This document shows, one piece after another, positions 22,908 through 29,892 of a DNA stretch of 34,822 bases. The stretch comes from an uncultured Collinsella sp. Its GTDB lineage: Bacteria; Actinomycetota; Coriobacteriia; Coriobacteriales; Coriobacteriaceae. Positions within the stretch are counted from its first letter, which is position 1. Each line of letters starts with the position of its first letter. The translations under genes were made by a program, and so were the position numbers. The notes under the pieces were generated by a model that was not told where the DNA came from, did no database searches, and was given only the letters and a program-made list of their open reading frames with translations. The stretch lies in the NCBI GenBank assembly GCA_902489965.1, contig CABUCA010000013.1, positions 1 through 34,822 on the forward strand, read 5' to 3'.

Positions 22908-24550
22908 TGGCTCGGTTTGATAGGAGCTCGGCGGCGGGTGTGGCATATGGCTCGGCCGCGCCGGCGATTGAGGTGCGAGGCCTTAGTTTTGTCTATCCCG
23001 GGGCCGAGGCACCGGTGCTCGAGGGGCTTGATTGGCGTGTTTCCCAAGGTGCGTTTGCACTTCTTGTTGGCGGTACCGGATCGGGTAAGTCGACGCTGCT
23101 GTCGCTGCTCAAGCCCGAGATCGCTCCGGCGGGCGAGCGCACTGGCGATGCGCGCGTGCTGGGCGAGAACGTTGCCGACATGGACGTGCGCGCGTCTGCG
23201 GAGCGCGTGGGCTATGTGTTTCAGGATCCCGAGAACCAGATTGTGTGCGAGACCGTGTGGCACGAGATGGCGTTTGGCCTAGAGAATCTGGGTGTGTCGC
23301 GCGACGAGATGCGCCGCCGTGTTGCCGAGACCAGCCATTTCTTTGGTCTGGAGGACTGGCTTCATCGTGATACCGATACGCTTTCGGGTGGCCGCAAGCA
23401 GCTGCTGTCGCTTGCCGCCGTCCTGGCGCTGCGCCCGCACGTGCTGCTGCTCGACGAGCCCACGTCTCAGCTCGATCCCGTTGCCGAGAAGAATTTCCTG
23501 CACGCGCTGTTTCGTGTGAATCGCGAGCTGGGTTGCACGGTTGTTGTGGCGACGCATCAGCCGCGCCCAATGCTCGAATACGCGACGTGTGCGTACCGGA
23601 TTGAGGATGGCCGCGTGCACGAGGCGGCGGATATGGCATCTTTGGGACGCCGAGAATCGCTGTTTTCCGATGACACGTGGGGGTGGGGTGCCATCCGATG
23701 TGCAAAAAACGGAGTATTCAGCAGGCGTGAGGACAATTTGGGCTCTCTGGAGCCGCCCGGGGACGTATCGAGCGCGAAAAAAAGTTCAGAATTGGACAAA
23801 TCGTCCGAATTTGTGGCGCAAACGTCGCTCGAGAACGGCTTGGAAGCCTTCTCGCGCACGGATGGAAGCAGAATACTCCAAAAAATGCACGCTGGGTCGG
23901 CTGCCACCCTGTCGGAAGGTTGGTTTCGCTACGATCGAGCGTCCGGCTGGGTGTTGCGTGGGCTCGATGCGTCGTTTTCGGCCGGTGCGGTGCATGCGGT
24001 TGTTGGCGGTAACGGCTGCGGCAAGTCGACGATGCTCTCGGTGCTGGCGAAGACCGCCAAGCTGCAGCGCGGCCGCATGGTGCGCGGAGCGGCCTCGGCG
24101 GCGCTGCTGCCTCAGAATCCCAAAGCATTGCTGGTTGCCGAGACGGTTCGCGATGAGCTGATGGAATGGGCCTCGACCTGCGGATATGACGAGAACTTGG
24201 CGCGGGAGCGTGCGGCGAGCTTGGGGTTGTCGGGTCTGGATGGACGCCATCCGTACGATCTTTCGGGCGGGCAGCGTCAACTGCTTGCATTGGCAAAACT
24301 GCTGCTAATCGGCCCCGAACTGCTATTGCTCGATGAGCCCACCAAGGGTCTAGACCTGTTCAGCCGCCGCATCATCGCCCGCGCCCTGCGTGACCATGCG
24401 AAGGCTGGCGGCACCGTCATCATGGCTACGCACGATTTGGACTTTGCCGAGCAGGTAGCCGACGACGTCGCCATGATGTTTGACGGCGAGATTGCCTGCA
24501 TGGAGCCGCCGGCCGACTTCTTTGCCGACAACGTGTTCTATAGGGCGTGA
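22907..24550 (+). CDS. Fused two-domain ECF transporter ATPase (EcfA-EcfA')
   Basis: This 547-residue protein carries two ABC ATPase domains. Domain 1 has Walker A GGTGSGKST (55-63), Q-loop FQDPENQ (105-111), signature LSGGRKQ (159-165), Walker B LLLDEPTSQLD (180-190) and a histidine in ATHQ. Domain 2 has GGNGCGKST (367-375), LPQNPKALLV, LSGGQRQ (452-458), LLLLDEPTKGLD (472-483) and ATHD. The linker, about residues 255-340, is longer than I would expect and unlike either domain. Its coding sequence 23700-23890 has inverted ends and looks like an inserted element kept in frame. The frame stays open and both motif sets are complete, so the protein is probably functional. Energising an S component in the membrane is the expected role. 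Confidence 0.9.
   Translation: MARFDRSSAAGVAYGSAAPAIEVRGLSFVYPGAEAPVLEGLDWRVSQGAFALLVGGTGSGKSTLLSLLKPEIAPAGERTGDARVLGENVADMDVRASAERVGYVFQDPENQIVCETVWHEMAFGLENLGVSRDEMRRRVAETSHFFGLEDWLHRDTDTLSGGRKQLLSLAAVLALRPHVLLLDEPTSQLDPVAEKNFLHALFRVNRELGCTVVVATHQPRPMLEYATCAYRIEDGRVHEAADMASLGRRESLFSDDTWGWGAIRCAKNGVFSRREDNLGSLEPPGDVSSAKKSSELDKSSEFVAQTSLENGLEAFSRTDGSRILQKMHAGSAATLSEGWFRYDRASGWVLRGLDASFSAGAVHAVVGGNGCGKSTMLSVLAKTAKLQRGRMVRGAASAALLPQNPKALLVAETVRDELMEWASTCGYDENLARERAASLGLSGLDGRHPYDLSGGQRQLLALAKLLLIGPELLLLDEPTKGLDLFSRRIIARALRDHAKAGGTVIMATHDLDFAEQVADDVAMMFDGEIACMEPPADFFADNVFYRA
23700..23890. repeat. 191-bp element-like insert inside the ECF ATPase linker
   Basis: The ends GTGCA followed by GGAGTATTC (23700-23719) and GAATACTCC followed by TGCAC (23871-23890) are inverted copies; 14 of the 20 end bases pair, with the A-runs as the mismatched part. 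The interior holds poly-A (GCGAAAAAAAGTTC) unlike the flanking GC-rich gene. It codes for residues 265-328 of the fused ATPase without stops. Confidence 0.6.
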
Positions 24551-24554
24551 TGGG

Positions 24555-25268
24555 ATGACGGACTGTCGTTTCTCGCGTTTGCTTGCAAAACTGGAGATCC
24601 CGCTGTTGTTGGCGGTGCCGGCGGTGATGGCTGCCGCGTTGCTGGCGGGTGTTGAGCAGGCAGCGTTGGCCATGCTGGTTGTGGTGGCGTTGGTGCTTGC
24701 GCTGTTCTTTGCGGGTTACGAGGCATCTCGTCCAGGTTTGCGCCAGATTATGCCCACGCTGGTGCTGGCGGCGCTGGCGGCGGCGGGGCGCATCCTGTTT
24801 GGGCCCATTCCCGACTTTAAACCGGTGAGCGCCATCGCCATTATCGCGGGGGCGACGCTTGGTCGCCGCAATGGTTTTATGGTTGGCGCGCTGGCGGCGC
24901 TGACCAGCAATTTCTTTTTTGGGCAGGGCATGTGGACGCCGTGGCAGATGTATGCCTGGGGTCTGGTTGGCTATGTTGGCGGCGCGCTGGCGCATGCGGG
25001 TGCGTTCGACCGTGCGGACGGAGCCGTGCGCATGCCGGCGCTACTGACCTACGGCTTTGCGTCGGGTTTGCTGTACGGCGTGGTGATCAACGCGTATGAC
25101 ATCATCGGTTTTGTTCAACCGCTCACGTGGGCGGGCACCATGGCGCGTCTTGCCACGGCAGTGCCGTTCGATATTACGCACGGCCTTGCGACCTGCGTGT
25201 TTTTGGCCGCCTTGTACAAGCCTTGGTGTCGCCGCATTAACCGTGTCGTCGTGAAATACGGGCTGTAA
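24555..25268 (+). CDS. ECF transporter S component (substrate-binding membrane subunit)
   Basis: The 237-residue protein is hydrophobic, with about six transmembrane helices, and fits the S-component type. Typical marks are AAAGRILFGPIPDFKPVSAI, AGATLGRRNGFMVGALAALT, SNFFFGQGMWTPWQM and WGLVGYVGGALAH. The SN-x3-GQGxWTPWQM motif reminds me of S components thought to take up vitamins such as cobalamin, but the specificity cannot be fixed from sequence and no cobalamin riboswitch is seen upstream. ATG 24555 lies four bases after the ATPase stop; the ribosome site is weak, so coupling is probable. An N-terminal extension from 24480 would lie inside the ATPase gene. The gene closes the operon and is followed by two hairpins. 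Confidence 0.85.
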   Translation: MTDCRFSRLLAKLEIPLLLAVPAVMAAALLAGVEQAALAMLVVVALVLALFFAGYEASRPGLRQIMPTLVLAALAAAGRILFGPIPDFKPVSAIAIIAGATLGRRNGFMVGALAALTSNFFFGQGMWTPWQMYAWGLVGYVGGALAHAGAFDRADGAVRMPALLTYGFASGLLYGVVINAYDIIGFVQPLTWAGTMARLATAVPFDITHGLATCVFLAALYKPWCRRINRVVVKYGL

Positions 25269-25292
25269 GGCATTTCGCGTTCCCTCACGAAC

Positions 25293-25355
25293 TTGCGGTG
25301 GAATAGTTCTCGTTTTTGGCTATTTGCTGCCCAAACAGGAACTATTCCACCGCAA
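25293..25355. repeat. 17-bp perfect inverted repeat between S component and exoIII
   Basis: TTGCGGTGGAATAGTTC (25293-25309) pairs exactly with GAACTATTCCACCGCAA (25339-25355). The 29-base loop can add a few more pairs (GTTTTTGG against CCCAAAC). It lies 24 bases after the S component stop and can serve as a terminator for both converging genes, although the T run is missing. Confidence 0.8.
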
Positions 25356-25361
25356 CTTATA

Positions 25362-25402
25362 GGGGGAGAGGGGTCACATGATCTGTTTTCCTCTGTCCCC
25401 CA
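25362..25402. repeat. Second hairpin with CTGTCCCC next to exoIII
   Basis: GGGGGAGAG pairs with CTCTGTCCCCC with a two-base bulge, around a 20-base loop. The right arm is the complement of GGGGGACAGAG, matching the GGGACAG family seen elsewhere. It ends 15 bases before the exoIII stop. Confidence 0.6.
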
Positions 25403-25417
25403 GGAAATTACTTGGGG

Positions 25418-26236
25418 CTAGAGCTCTAGCGTGAGGGTGACGGGGCAGTGGTCGCTGCCGAAGATATCGCCACGGATACCGGTGTCGCGAACGTTGGCGG
25501 CGATCGAATCGCTTACCAGAAAGTAATCGATGCGCCAGCCTGCGTTGTTCTTACGGGCATTAAAGCGGTAGCTCCACCAGCTGTAGACGCCCTCGACGTC
25601 GGGGTTTGCCGCGCGCCAGGTATCGGTAAACCCGCCGTTGAGCAGCTCGGTAAACTTGCCGCGCTCCTCGTCCGAAAAGCCTGCGTTGCCGCGGTTGGAC
25701 TTGGGGTTCTTAAGGTCGATCTCCTCGTGCGCCACGTTAAAGTCGCCGCAAGTTACGACGGGTTTGCCGGTCTCGCACTCGAGCGCGTTCAAAAAGCCGC
25801 GGTAGGCATCGTCCCAGGCCATGCGCACGTCGATGCGGGCGAGTTCGTTTTGCGCGTTGGGAGTGTAGACATCCACAAACCAGAACTTGTCGAACTCCAG
25901 CGCGCAGACGCGGCCCTCGGTCGCGGCTTGGGCGACGAGCTCGGCCGCCTCGCCCTCGCCGGCGTAGGGCAGCAGCGCATCGGCGCGCAGTACGCGCAGC
26001 GGTTCCTGGCGGCTAAAGACCGCGGTGCCCGAGTAGCCCTTGCGCTCGGCGTAGCTCCAGGTTTGGTGATAGCCGGGCAGGTCGATATCGACCTGGCCCT
26101 CCTGCAGCTTGGTCTCTTGCAGCGCCAGGATATCGACGTCGAGTTCTTGCGCGATCTGGATAAAGCTCGGGTCCTTTTTGAGCACGGCGCGCAGGCCGTT
26201 GACGTTCCACGAGGCGAAAGTGTAAGTCTGAGGCAT
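25418..26236 (-). CDS. xth: Exodeoxyribonuclease III (Xth), AP endonuclease
   Basis: ExoIII cuts DNA at abasic sites and removes 3' blocking groups in base excision repair. The 272-residue protein has the full EEP nuclease pattern: WNVNGLRA, QETKLQ with the metal-binding glutamate, VYTPNAQNELARIDVRMAWD, VVTCGDFNVAHEEIDLKNP, FTDTWRAANPD, WRIDYFLVSDS and the terminal SDHCPVTL with the catalytic histidine. GAAAGGA lies about five bases before ATG 26236. It is divergent from the sirtuin gene. Length and motifs fit the family, and nothing looks unusual. Confidence 0.95.
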   Translation of the reverse strand: MPQTYTFASWNVNGLRAVLKKDPSFIQIAQELDVDILALQETKLQEGQVDIDLPGYHQTWSYAERKGYSGTAVFSRQEPLRVLRADALLPYAGEGEAAELVAQAATEGRVCALEFDKFWFVDVYTPNAQNELARIDVRMAWDDAYRGFLNALECETGKPVVTCGDFNVAHEEIDLKNPKSNRGNAGFSDEERGKFTELLNGGFTDTWRAANPDVEGVYSWWSYRFNARKNNAGWRIDYFLVSDSIAANVRDTGIRGDIFGSDHCPVTLTLEL

Positions 26237-26349
26237 GGTGTCCTTTCGACGGGGTTGGCAGGCTTAAGATTAACGCAACAAGAGCGGGGCGGAGTCCGCG
26301 AGTGATAGTGCGAACGCCGCCGTCCCGGAGACACGGACGGAGGACTCAT

Positions 26350-27102
26350 ATGACGCAGGCAATATTGGACCCCAGGCAGGCCTCCGCCGCGCTGGCGGAT
26401 CTGTTTGACACCCACAAGCGCGTGGTCTTCTTTGGCGGCGCTGGTGTTTCCACGGCAAGTGGCATCCCCGATTTCCGCAGCGTGGACGGCCTGTATCACC
26501 AGCAGTTTGCCTATCCGCCCGAGACCATGCTGTCGCATAGCTTTTACGAGGCGCATCCGGCCGAGTTCTTCGACTTCTACCGCACCAAGATGATCGCGCT
26601 TGGCGCCAAGCCCAATCGCTGCCACACCAAGCTGGCCGAGCTGGAGCGCGCCGGCAAGCTAAATGCCGTGGTGACGCAAAATATCGACGGCCTGCATCAG
26701 ATGGCCGGCTCACGGCGCGTGTTTGAGCTGCACGGATCGGTCCATCGCAACATTTGCCAGTCGTGTGGCGCGGTCTATAGCGCCGAGTGGATTTGCTCGC
26801 GCGAGCACGAGGACGCCGCGGGTGCGCCTGTGTGTCCTGCGTGCGGCGGCCGCATCAAGCCCGACGTAGTGCTCTACGAGGAGCCGCTCGACGAGCACGT
26901 GCTGACCGGTGCCGTTGCCGCCATCGCCGCGGCCGATGCCCTCATTGTGGGCGGGACCTCGCTCGTGGTGTATCCGGCGGCAGGCCTTACGCGTTACTTT
27001 ACCGGCGATACGCTGGCCATATGCAACCTTGCTCCCACCGATCAGGATGCAAATGCCGACCTGCTGATTTCTTGCGACATCGCGGCCGCGTTTGCGTTCT
27101 AG
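26350..27102 (+). CDS. NAD-dependent protein deacylase, sirtuin (Sir2/CobB family)
   Basis: Sirtuins remove acyl groups from lysines using NAD+. The 250-residue protein has GAGVSTASGIPDFRS (about 30-44), TQNIDGLHQ, catalytic His128 in ELHGSVH, four zinc cysteines in CQSCG (136, 139) and CPACGG (162, 165), and GGTSLVVYPAAGL. The stretch FFDFYRTKM and VVTQNIDGLHQMAGSR look like the bacterial class often named U, near Thermotoga Sir2, more than the E. coli CobB desuccinylase. GGAGG lies seven bases before ATG 26350; the open frame to 26302 lacks a ribosome site. The substrate cannot be inferred. folP-folK follows 95 bases later with its own promoter-like sequence. Confidence 0.92.
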   Translation: MTQAILDPRQASAALADLFDTHKRVVFFGGAGVSTASGIPDFRSVDGLYHQQFAYPPETMLSHSFYEAHPAEFFDFYRTKMIALGAKPNRCHTKLAELERAGKLNAVVTQNIDGLHQMAGSRRVFELHGSVHRNICQSCGAVYSAEWICSREHEDAAGAPVCPACGGRIKPDVVLYEEPLDEHVLTGAVAAIAAADALIVGGTSLVVYPAAGLTRYFTGDTLAICNLAPTDQDANADLLISCDIAAAFAF

Positions 27103-27116
27103 CCCGTGTGCGCGGA

Positions 27117-27122
27117 TACAAT
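27117..27122 (+). promoter_or_regulatory. Candidate -10 box for folP-folK
   Basis: TACAAT lies 15 bases after the sirtuin stop. A possible TTGCGT -35 lies 19 bases upstream, inside the sirtuin gene. A leader hairpin, GCCGCC with GGCGGC around AGCT repeats, follows at about 27147-27175. Confidence 0.4.
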
Positions 27123-27197
27123 AGAAAGACTAAGTGCAAAGCGACCCCGCCGCCAGCTCCCCAAGCTCGGCGGCGTGGGCATTTTAGGAGGATGTTC

Positions 27198-28940
27198 ATG
27201 GCGAACGACAGCAAGACATGGCGGTGCGGAAAGTATGAGCTCAGCTTTGACCGTCCGCGCATCATGGGCGTCCTCAACGTGACGCCCGATTCGTTTAGCG
27301 ATGGCGGGGAGCACTTCGACCCGGATGCCGCCATCGAGTACGGCCTGGCGATGCTCGACGCCGGCGCCGACATCATCGACGTGGGCGGCGAGTCCACACG
27401 CCCTGGTTTTACCCCGGTCAACCCCGACGAGGAGGCTCGCCGCGTGCTGCCCGTGGTGCGCGCGCTGGCCAAGGAGGGCGCCATCGTCTCGATCGACACA
27501 CGTCATGTGGCGGTTGCCAAGGCGGCCGTGCGCTGCGGCGCCTCGATCGTCAACGACGTGACCGGCTTCACCGATCCCAAGATGGTCGAGTTTGTTAAGA
27601 CGAGCACCTGCGGCGTCATCGTGATGCATGCCGGCGAGGTCGCCGCGCCCGCACGCACGCACGCAACGGTGCAGCTCGATACCTCGGCTGCGGCGTTTGT
27701 TGCCGAGAAGGCACGCGAAGCGGCTGCCGAGGCCGCGCGCGAGGCCGAGAAGCCGGCCCGTCGCCGTCGCGGCAAGTTGCTGGGCGAGCCCAAGGTTGAG
27801 GCCAAGCTTCCGGGCGGTGTGGTACAGCCCTCACTGCCGTTTGGCGAGCCGGAGCCCACGTCCGAGCCTGCAAGCGAGCAGGAGACGCCCGCCGCCGAGC
27901 GGGCTGCTGCCGCCGAGACCGTTGCGCCCGCGCCCGAGGCTGCGCCCGAGGCCACCGAGGCCGCATCGGAGTCCAATGACCGCCTGGCCGCCATGATGCG
28001 CCGCAGCGCCCGCCGCGAGGAGGCCTACGTGCCCACCTCTCAGCTCCGCCGCTTCACCCTGCCCGATTCGGCGCCCATCATGCGCCGCGTTATGGGCTTT
28101 CTGTCCGACCAGGCCCGCACACTCATCCATGCCGGCGTGTCGCGCGACCGCATCTGCATCGATCCTGGCCCGGGCTTTGGTAAGTCGGCTAACGAGGATA
28201 TCGTCATCCAGCGCGAGACTGCCAAGATGGCGTCACTGGGCTATCCGCTCATGTGCGCCGTGTCGCGCAAGCGCTTTGTGGGCGCTATCTCGGGCGTGAC
28301 CGAGGCCGCCGCGCGCGATGCCGCCACGTTTGGCGTGTGCCTGGGCGCCATCCAGGCCGGTGCCAACATCGTGCGCGTGCACGACGCCGCGGGTTTTGCG
28401 CAGTTCCTGAACGGTTACTGGGCGGTTGCCAAGCCGCAGCCGCGCCGCGCGTTTGTGGCTGTGGGCTCCAACCTGGGGCATCGCTGCGACAACATCCGCG
28501 CCGCACGCGAGATGATCGCCGAGATTCCACTCACCTGCGTGTCCAACTCCTCCAAGATTTACGAGAGCGAGCCGGCCTACGAGACGCGCCAGGACGCGTT
28601 TGCCAACGCCGTCATCGAGATCAAGACCGAGCTGGCGCCGCTGGTGCTGCTCGATGAGCTCATGAAGATCGAGGCCGAGCTGGGGCGCGACCGCTCCAAG
28701 AAGGCCAAGGCCAACGGTCCGCGCACCATCGACCTGGATCTGCTGTGGATGGATGGCGAGACCCACGGCGGCAAAAAGCTGCGCCTGCCGCATCCTCTCA
28801 TTGGCGAGCGCGACTTTGTGCTGGTGCCGCTCGAGGACCTGATGCACGACCCAGCGCGGTTCTTCCGCTACAACGGTGTCGAGGTCAAGGAGCCCGAGGA
28901 CCGCGTGGGCCATATCGTTGGCGAATTGGGGCGTATGTAG
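27198..28940 (+). CDS. folP/folK: FolP-FolK fusion: dihydropteroate synthase with HPPK domain and a long insert
   Basis: The 580-residue protein joins two folate enzymes. DHPS (1-410) has MGVLNVTPDSFSDGG, DVGGESTRPG, SIDT, VND, DPGPGFGKS (322-330), SRKRF and VRVHD. HPPK (about 417-560) has FVAVGSNLGHR, YESEPAYET, GPRTIDLDLL and LPHPLIGERDFVLVPLEDL. HPPK activates hydroxymethyl-dihydropterin and DHPS joins it to p-aminobenzoate, so the fusion holds consecutive steps. The reaction order is HPPK then DHPS, reversed in the fusion order. Between MH (143-144) and SAPIMRRVMGFLSDQ (291 on), about 147 residues replace the usual 15-20; they are alanine-, glutamate- and proline-rich with a basic patch (KPARRRRGK). 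The start has TAGGAGG seven bases before ATG 27198. Metal and substrate residues appear intact. Confidence 0.92.
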   Translation: MANDSKTWRCGKYELSFDRPRIMGVLNVTPDSFSDGGEHFDPDAAIEYGLAMLDAGADIIDVGGESTRPGFTPVNPDEEARRVLPVVRALAKEGAIVSIDTRHVAVAKAAVRCGASIVNDVTGFTDPKMVEFVKTSTCGVIVMHAGEVAAPARTHATVQLDTSAAAFVAEKAREAAAEAAREAEKPARRRRGKLLGEPKVEAKLPGGVVQPSLPFGEPEPTSEPASEQETPAAERAAAAETVAPAPEAAPEATEAASESNDRLAAMMRRSARREEAYVPTSQLRRFTLPDSAPIMRRVMGFLSDQARTLIHAGVSRDRICIDPGPGFGKSANEDIVIQRETAKMASLGYPLMCAVSRKRFVGAISGVTEAAARDAATFGVCLGAIQAGANIVRVHDAAGFAQFLNGYWAVAKPQPRRAFVAVGSNLGHRCDNIRAAREMIAEIPLTCVSNSSKIYESEPAYETRQDAFANAVIEIKTELAPLVLLDELMKIEAELGRDRSKKAKANGPRTIDLDLLWMDGETHGGKKLRLPHPLIGERDFVLVPLEDLMHDPARFFRYNGVEVKEPEDRVGHIVGELGRM

Positions 28941-29642
28941 ATGATCGAGATGAATGCTGTTGCCGCCGGCACCGAGCTCGACGCGGCGCGTAACGCGGGC
29001 CGCGAGGGCGTGTCCGCGGGCTGGTGCGCGTGGAGCGCGGGCGATGCTTCGCTGACGTTTTCGATGGTCGTGCGTCCGGATGTGAATATGCACGCCTTCC
29101 ACGGCCTGCCGTTTGTGGCCGCGATGGGCATGATGGACGCGCTCGTGGGCACGGCTTCGACGCCGGGGTTGGGCCTTGCCGGTAAGGTGGGTATCCAGTG
29201 GCCGAGCGATATCGTGTGCGGTGCGCCTGCGTTTGAGACGTCGCTCGCGCGTGTTACCGTGAACGGCGGTGCCGGTGCTGTGGGCATGTTCGGTGCCGTG
29301 ACGGTGGATATTGAGCGTTCGGCGCTGAGCGAGCTTGGTGTGGACGTGGCTGACGAAGCGCTGGTCGAGACGCTGGCCGCCGCCGTGCTGGCCCGCGTGG
29401 ACGCCTGGGCGGTTGTTGCCAACACGCCGCAGGGCGCTGCCGGTCCGCTGGCTCCCGTGCTGGGCGAGTACTTCGACATGGTGCCGCTGCTGGGCCGCCA
29501 AGTTGCGGCGGTGTCGCCCAACGGTTTGCCGCTTGCGGTCGGTGTGTTTGCGGGCCTGGACATCTGGGGCCGCGCGACCATCAAGACCGATGCCGGCGAG
29601 CAAGAGTTTCCGCCCGAGGCTGTACGAATTCGCGGGCTGTAG
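28941..29642 (+). CDS. Biotin-protein-ligase-like protein lacking key catalytic motifs
   Basis: The 233-residue protein was not obvious at first. Its layout follows the BirA catalytic core: WCAWSAGDASLTFSMVVRPD (28-47) in the place of the R-x-W-x-S-P-x-G-x-N-L-x-x-S strand, IQWPSDIV (85-92) for the K-W-P-N-D loop, then VTVNGGAGAVGMFGAVTVDI for the G-I-N-V region. A C-terminal SH3-like part, LGRQVAAVSPNGLPLAVGVF to VRIRGL (184-233), follows. However, the GRGRxGR biotinyl-AMP loop is not present as such (REGVSAGW), the WPND asparagine is serine, and the K-x-x-G-I-L lysine segment is GAPAFETSL. It may be a degenerate ligase with another role, or a different acyl ligase. The ATG directly abuts the folP-folK stop, so it is in that operon. 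An intrinsic terminator follows. Confidence 0.6.
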   Translation: MIEMNAVAAGTELDAARNAGREGVSAGWCAWSAGDASLTFSMVVRPDVNMHAFHGLPFVAAMGMMDALVGTASTPGLGLAGKVGIQWPSDIVCGAPAFETSLARVTVNGGAGAVGMFGAVTVDIERSALSELGVDVADEALVETLAAAVLARVDAWAVVANTPQGAAGPLAPVLGEYFDMVPLLGRQVAAVSPNGLPLAVGVFAGLDIWGRATIKTDAGEQEFPPEAVRIRGL

Positions 29643-29681
29643 CGCGGGGCGTTCGCGCCCAAAGATAGACATGACAACAAG

Positions 29682-29712
29682 ACCCTCCTCGGCCTGTGCC
29701 GGGGAGGGCTTT
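29682..29712 (+). terminator. Terminator after the folP-folK operon
   Basis: CCCTCCTCGGC pairs with GCCGGGGAGGG, 10 of 11, around CTGT, followed by CTTTGCG. The T run is short. It lies 39 bases after the biotin-ligase-like stop. Confidence 0.75.
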
Positions 29713-29739
29713 GCGTGACTGCGGGGTAGCACCTCGGAC

Positions 29740-29780
29740 CTATTCCTCAAAACTGAAAATTTTTCGATTTTGAGGAATAG
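29740..29780. repeat. 41-bp A/T-rich hairpin, copy 1, upstream of DUF4143 ATPase
   Basis: CTATTCCTCAAAA pairs with TTTTGAGGAATAG (13 bp, perfect) around ACTGAAAATTTTTCGA-like loop bases. Two more copies flank the ATPase gene. Confidence 0.9.
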
Positions 29781-29825
29781 AATTAAGCCAGCTCGGGCTT
29801 TTGCGAGGTATATTCGTTGCAGAGC

Positions 29826-29866
29826 CTATTCCTCGAAACTGAAAAATTTTCGTTTTTGAGGAATAG
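29826..29866. repeat. 41-bp A/T-rich hairpin, copy 2, upstream of DUF4143 ATPase
   Basis: CTATTCCTCGAAA pairs with TTTTTGAGGAATAG with one mispair. It is the same orientation as copy 1 and lies 27 bases before the ATPase start, so it would be in the leader of its mRNA. Confidence 0.9.
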
Positions 29867-29892
29867 CGATAAAAGACCGCAGGGAGGCGCCA

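Noticed and set aside
23650..23900. Frameshift or two separate ATPase genes in the ECF locus
   Set aside because: The frame is open from 22907 to 24550 and both ABC domains are complete, so a single fused protein with an odd linker is the simplest reading.
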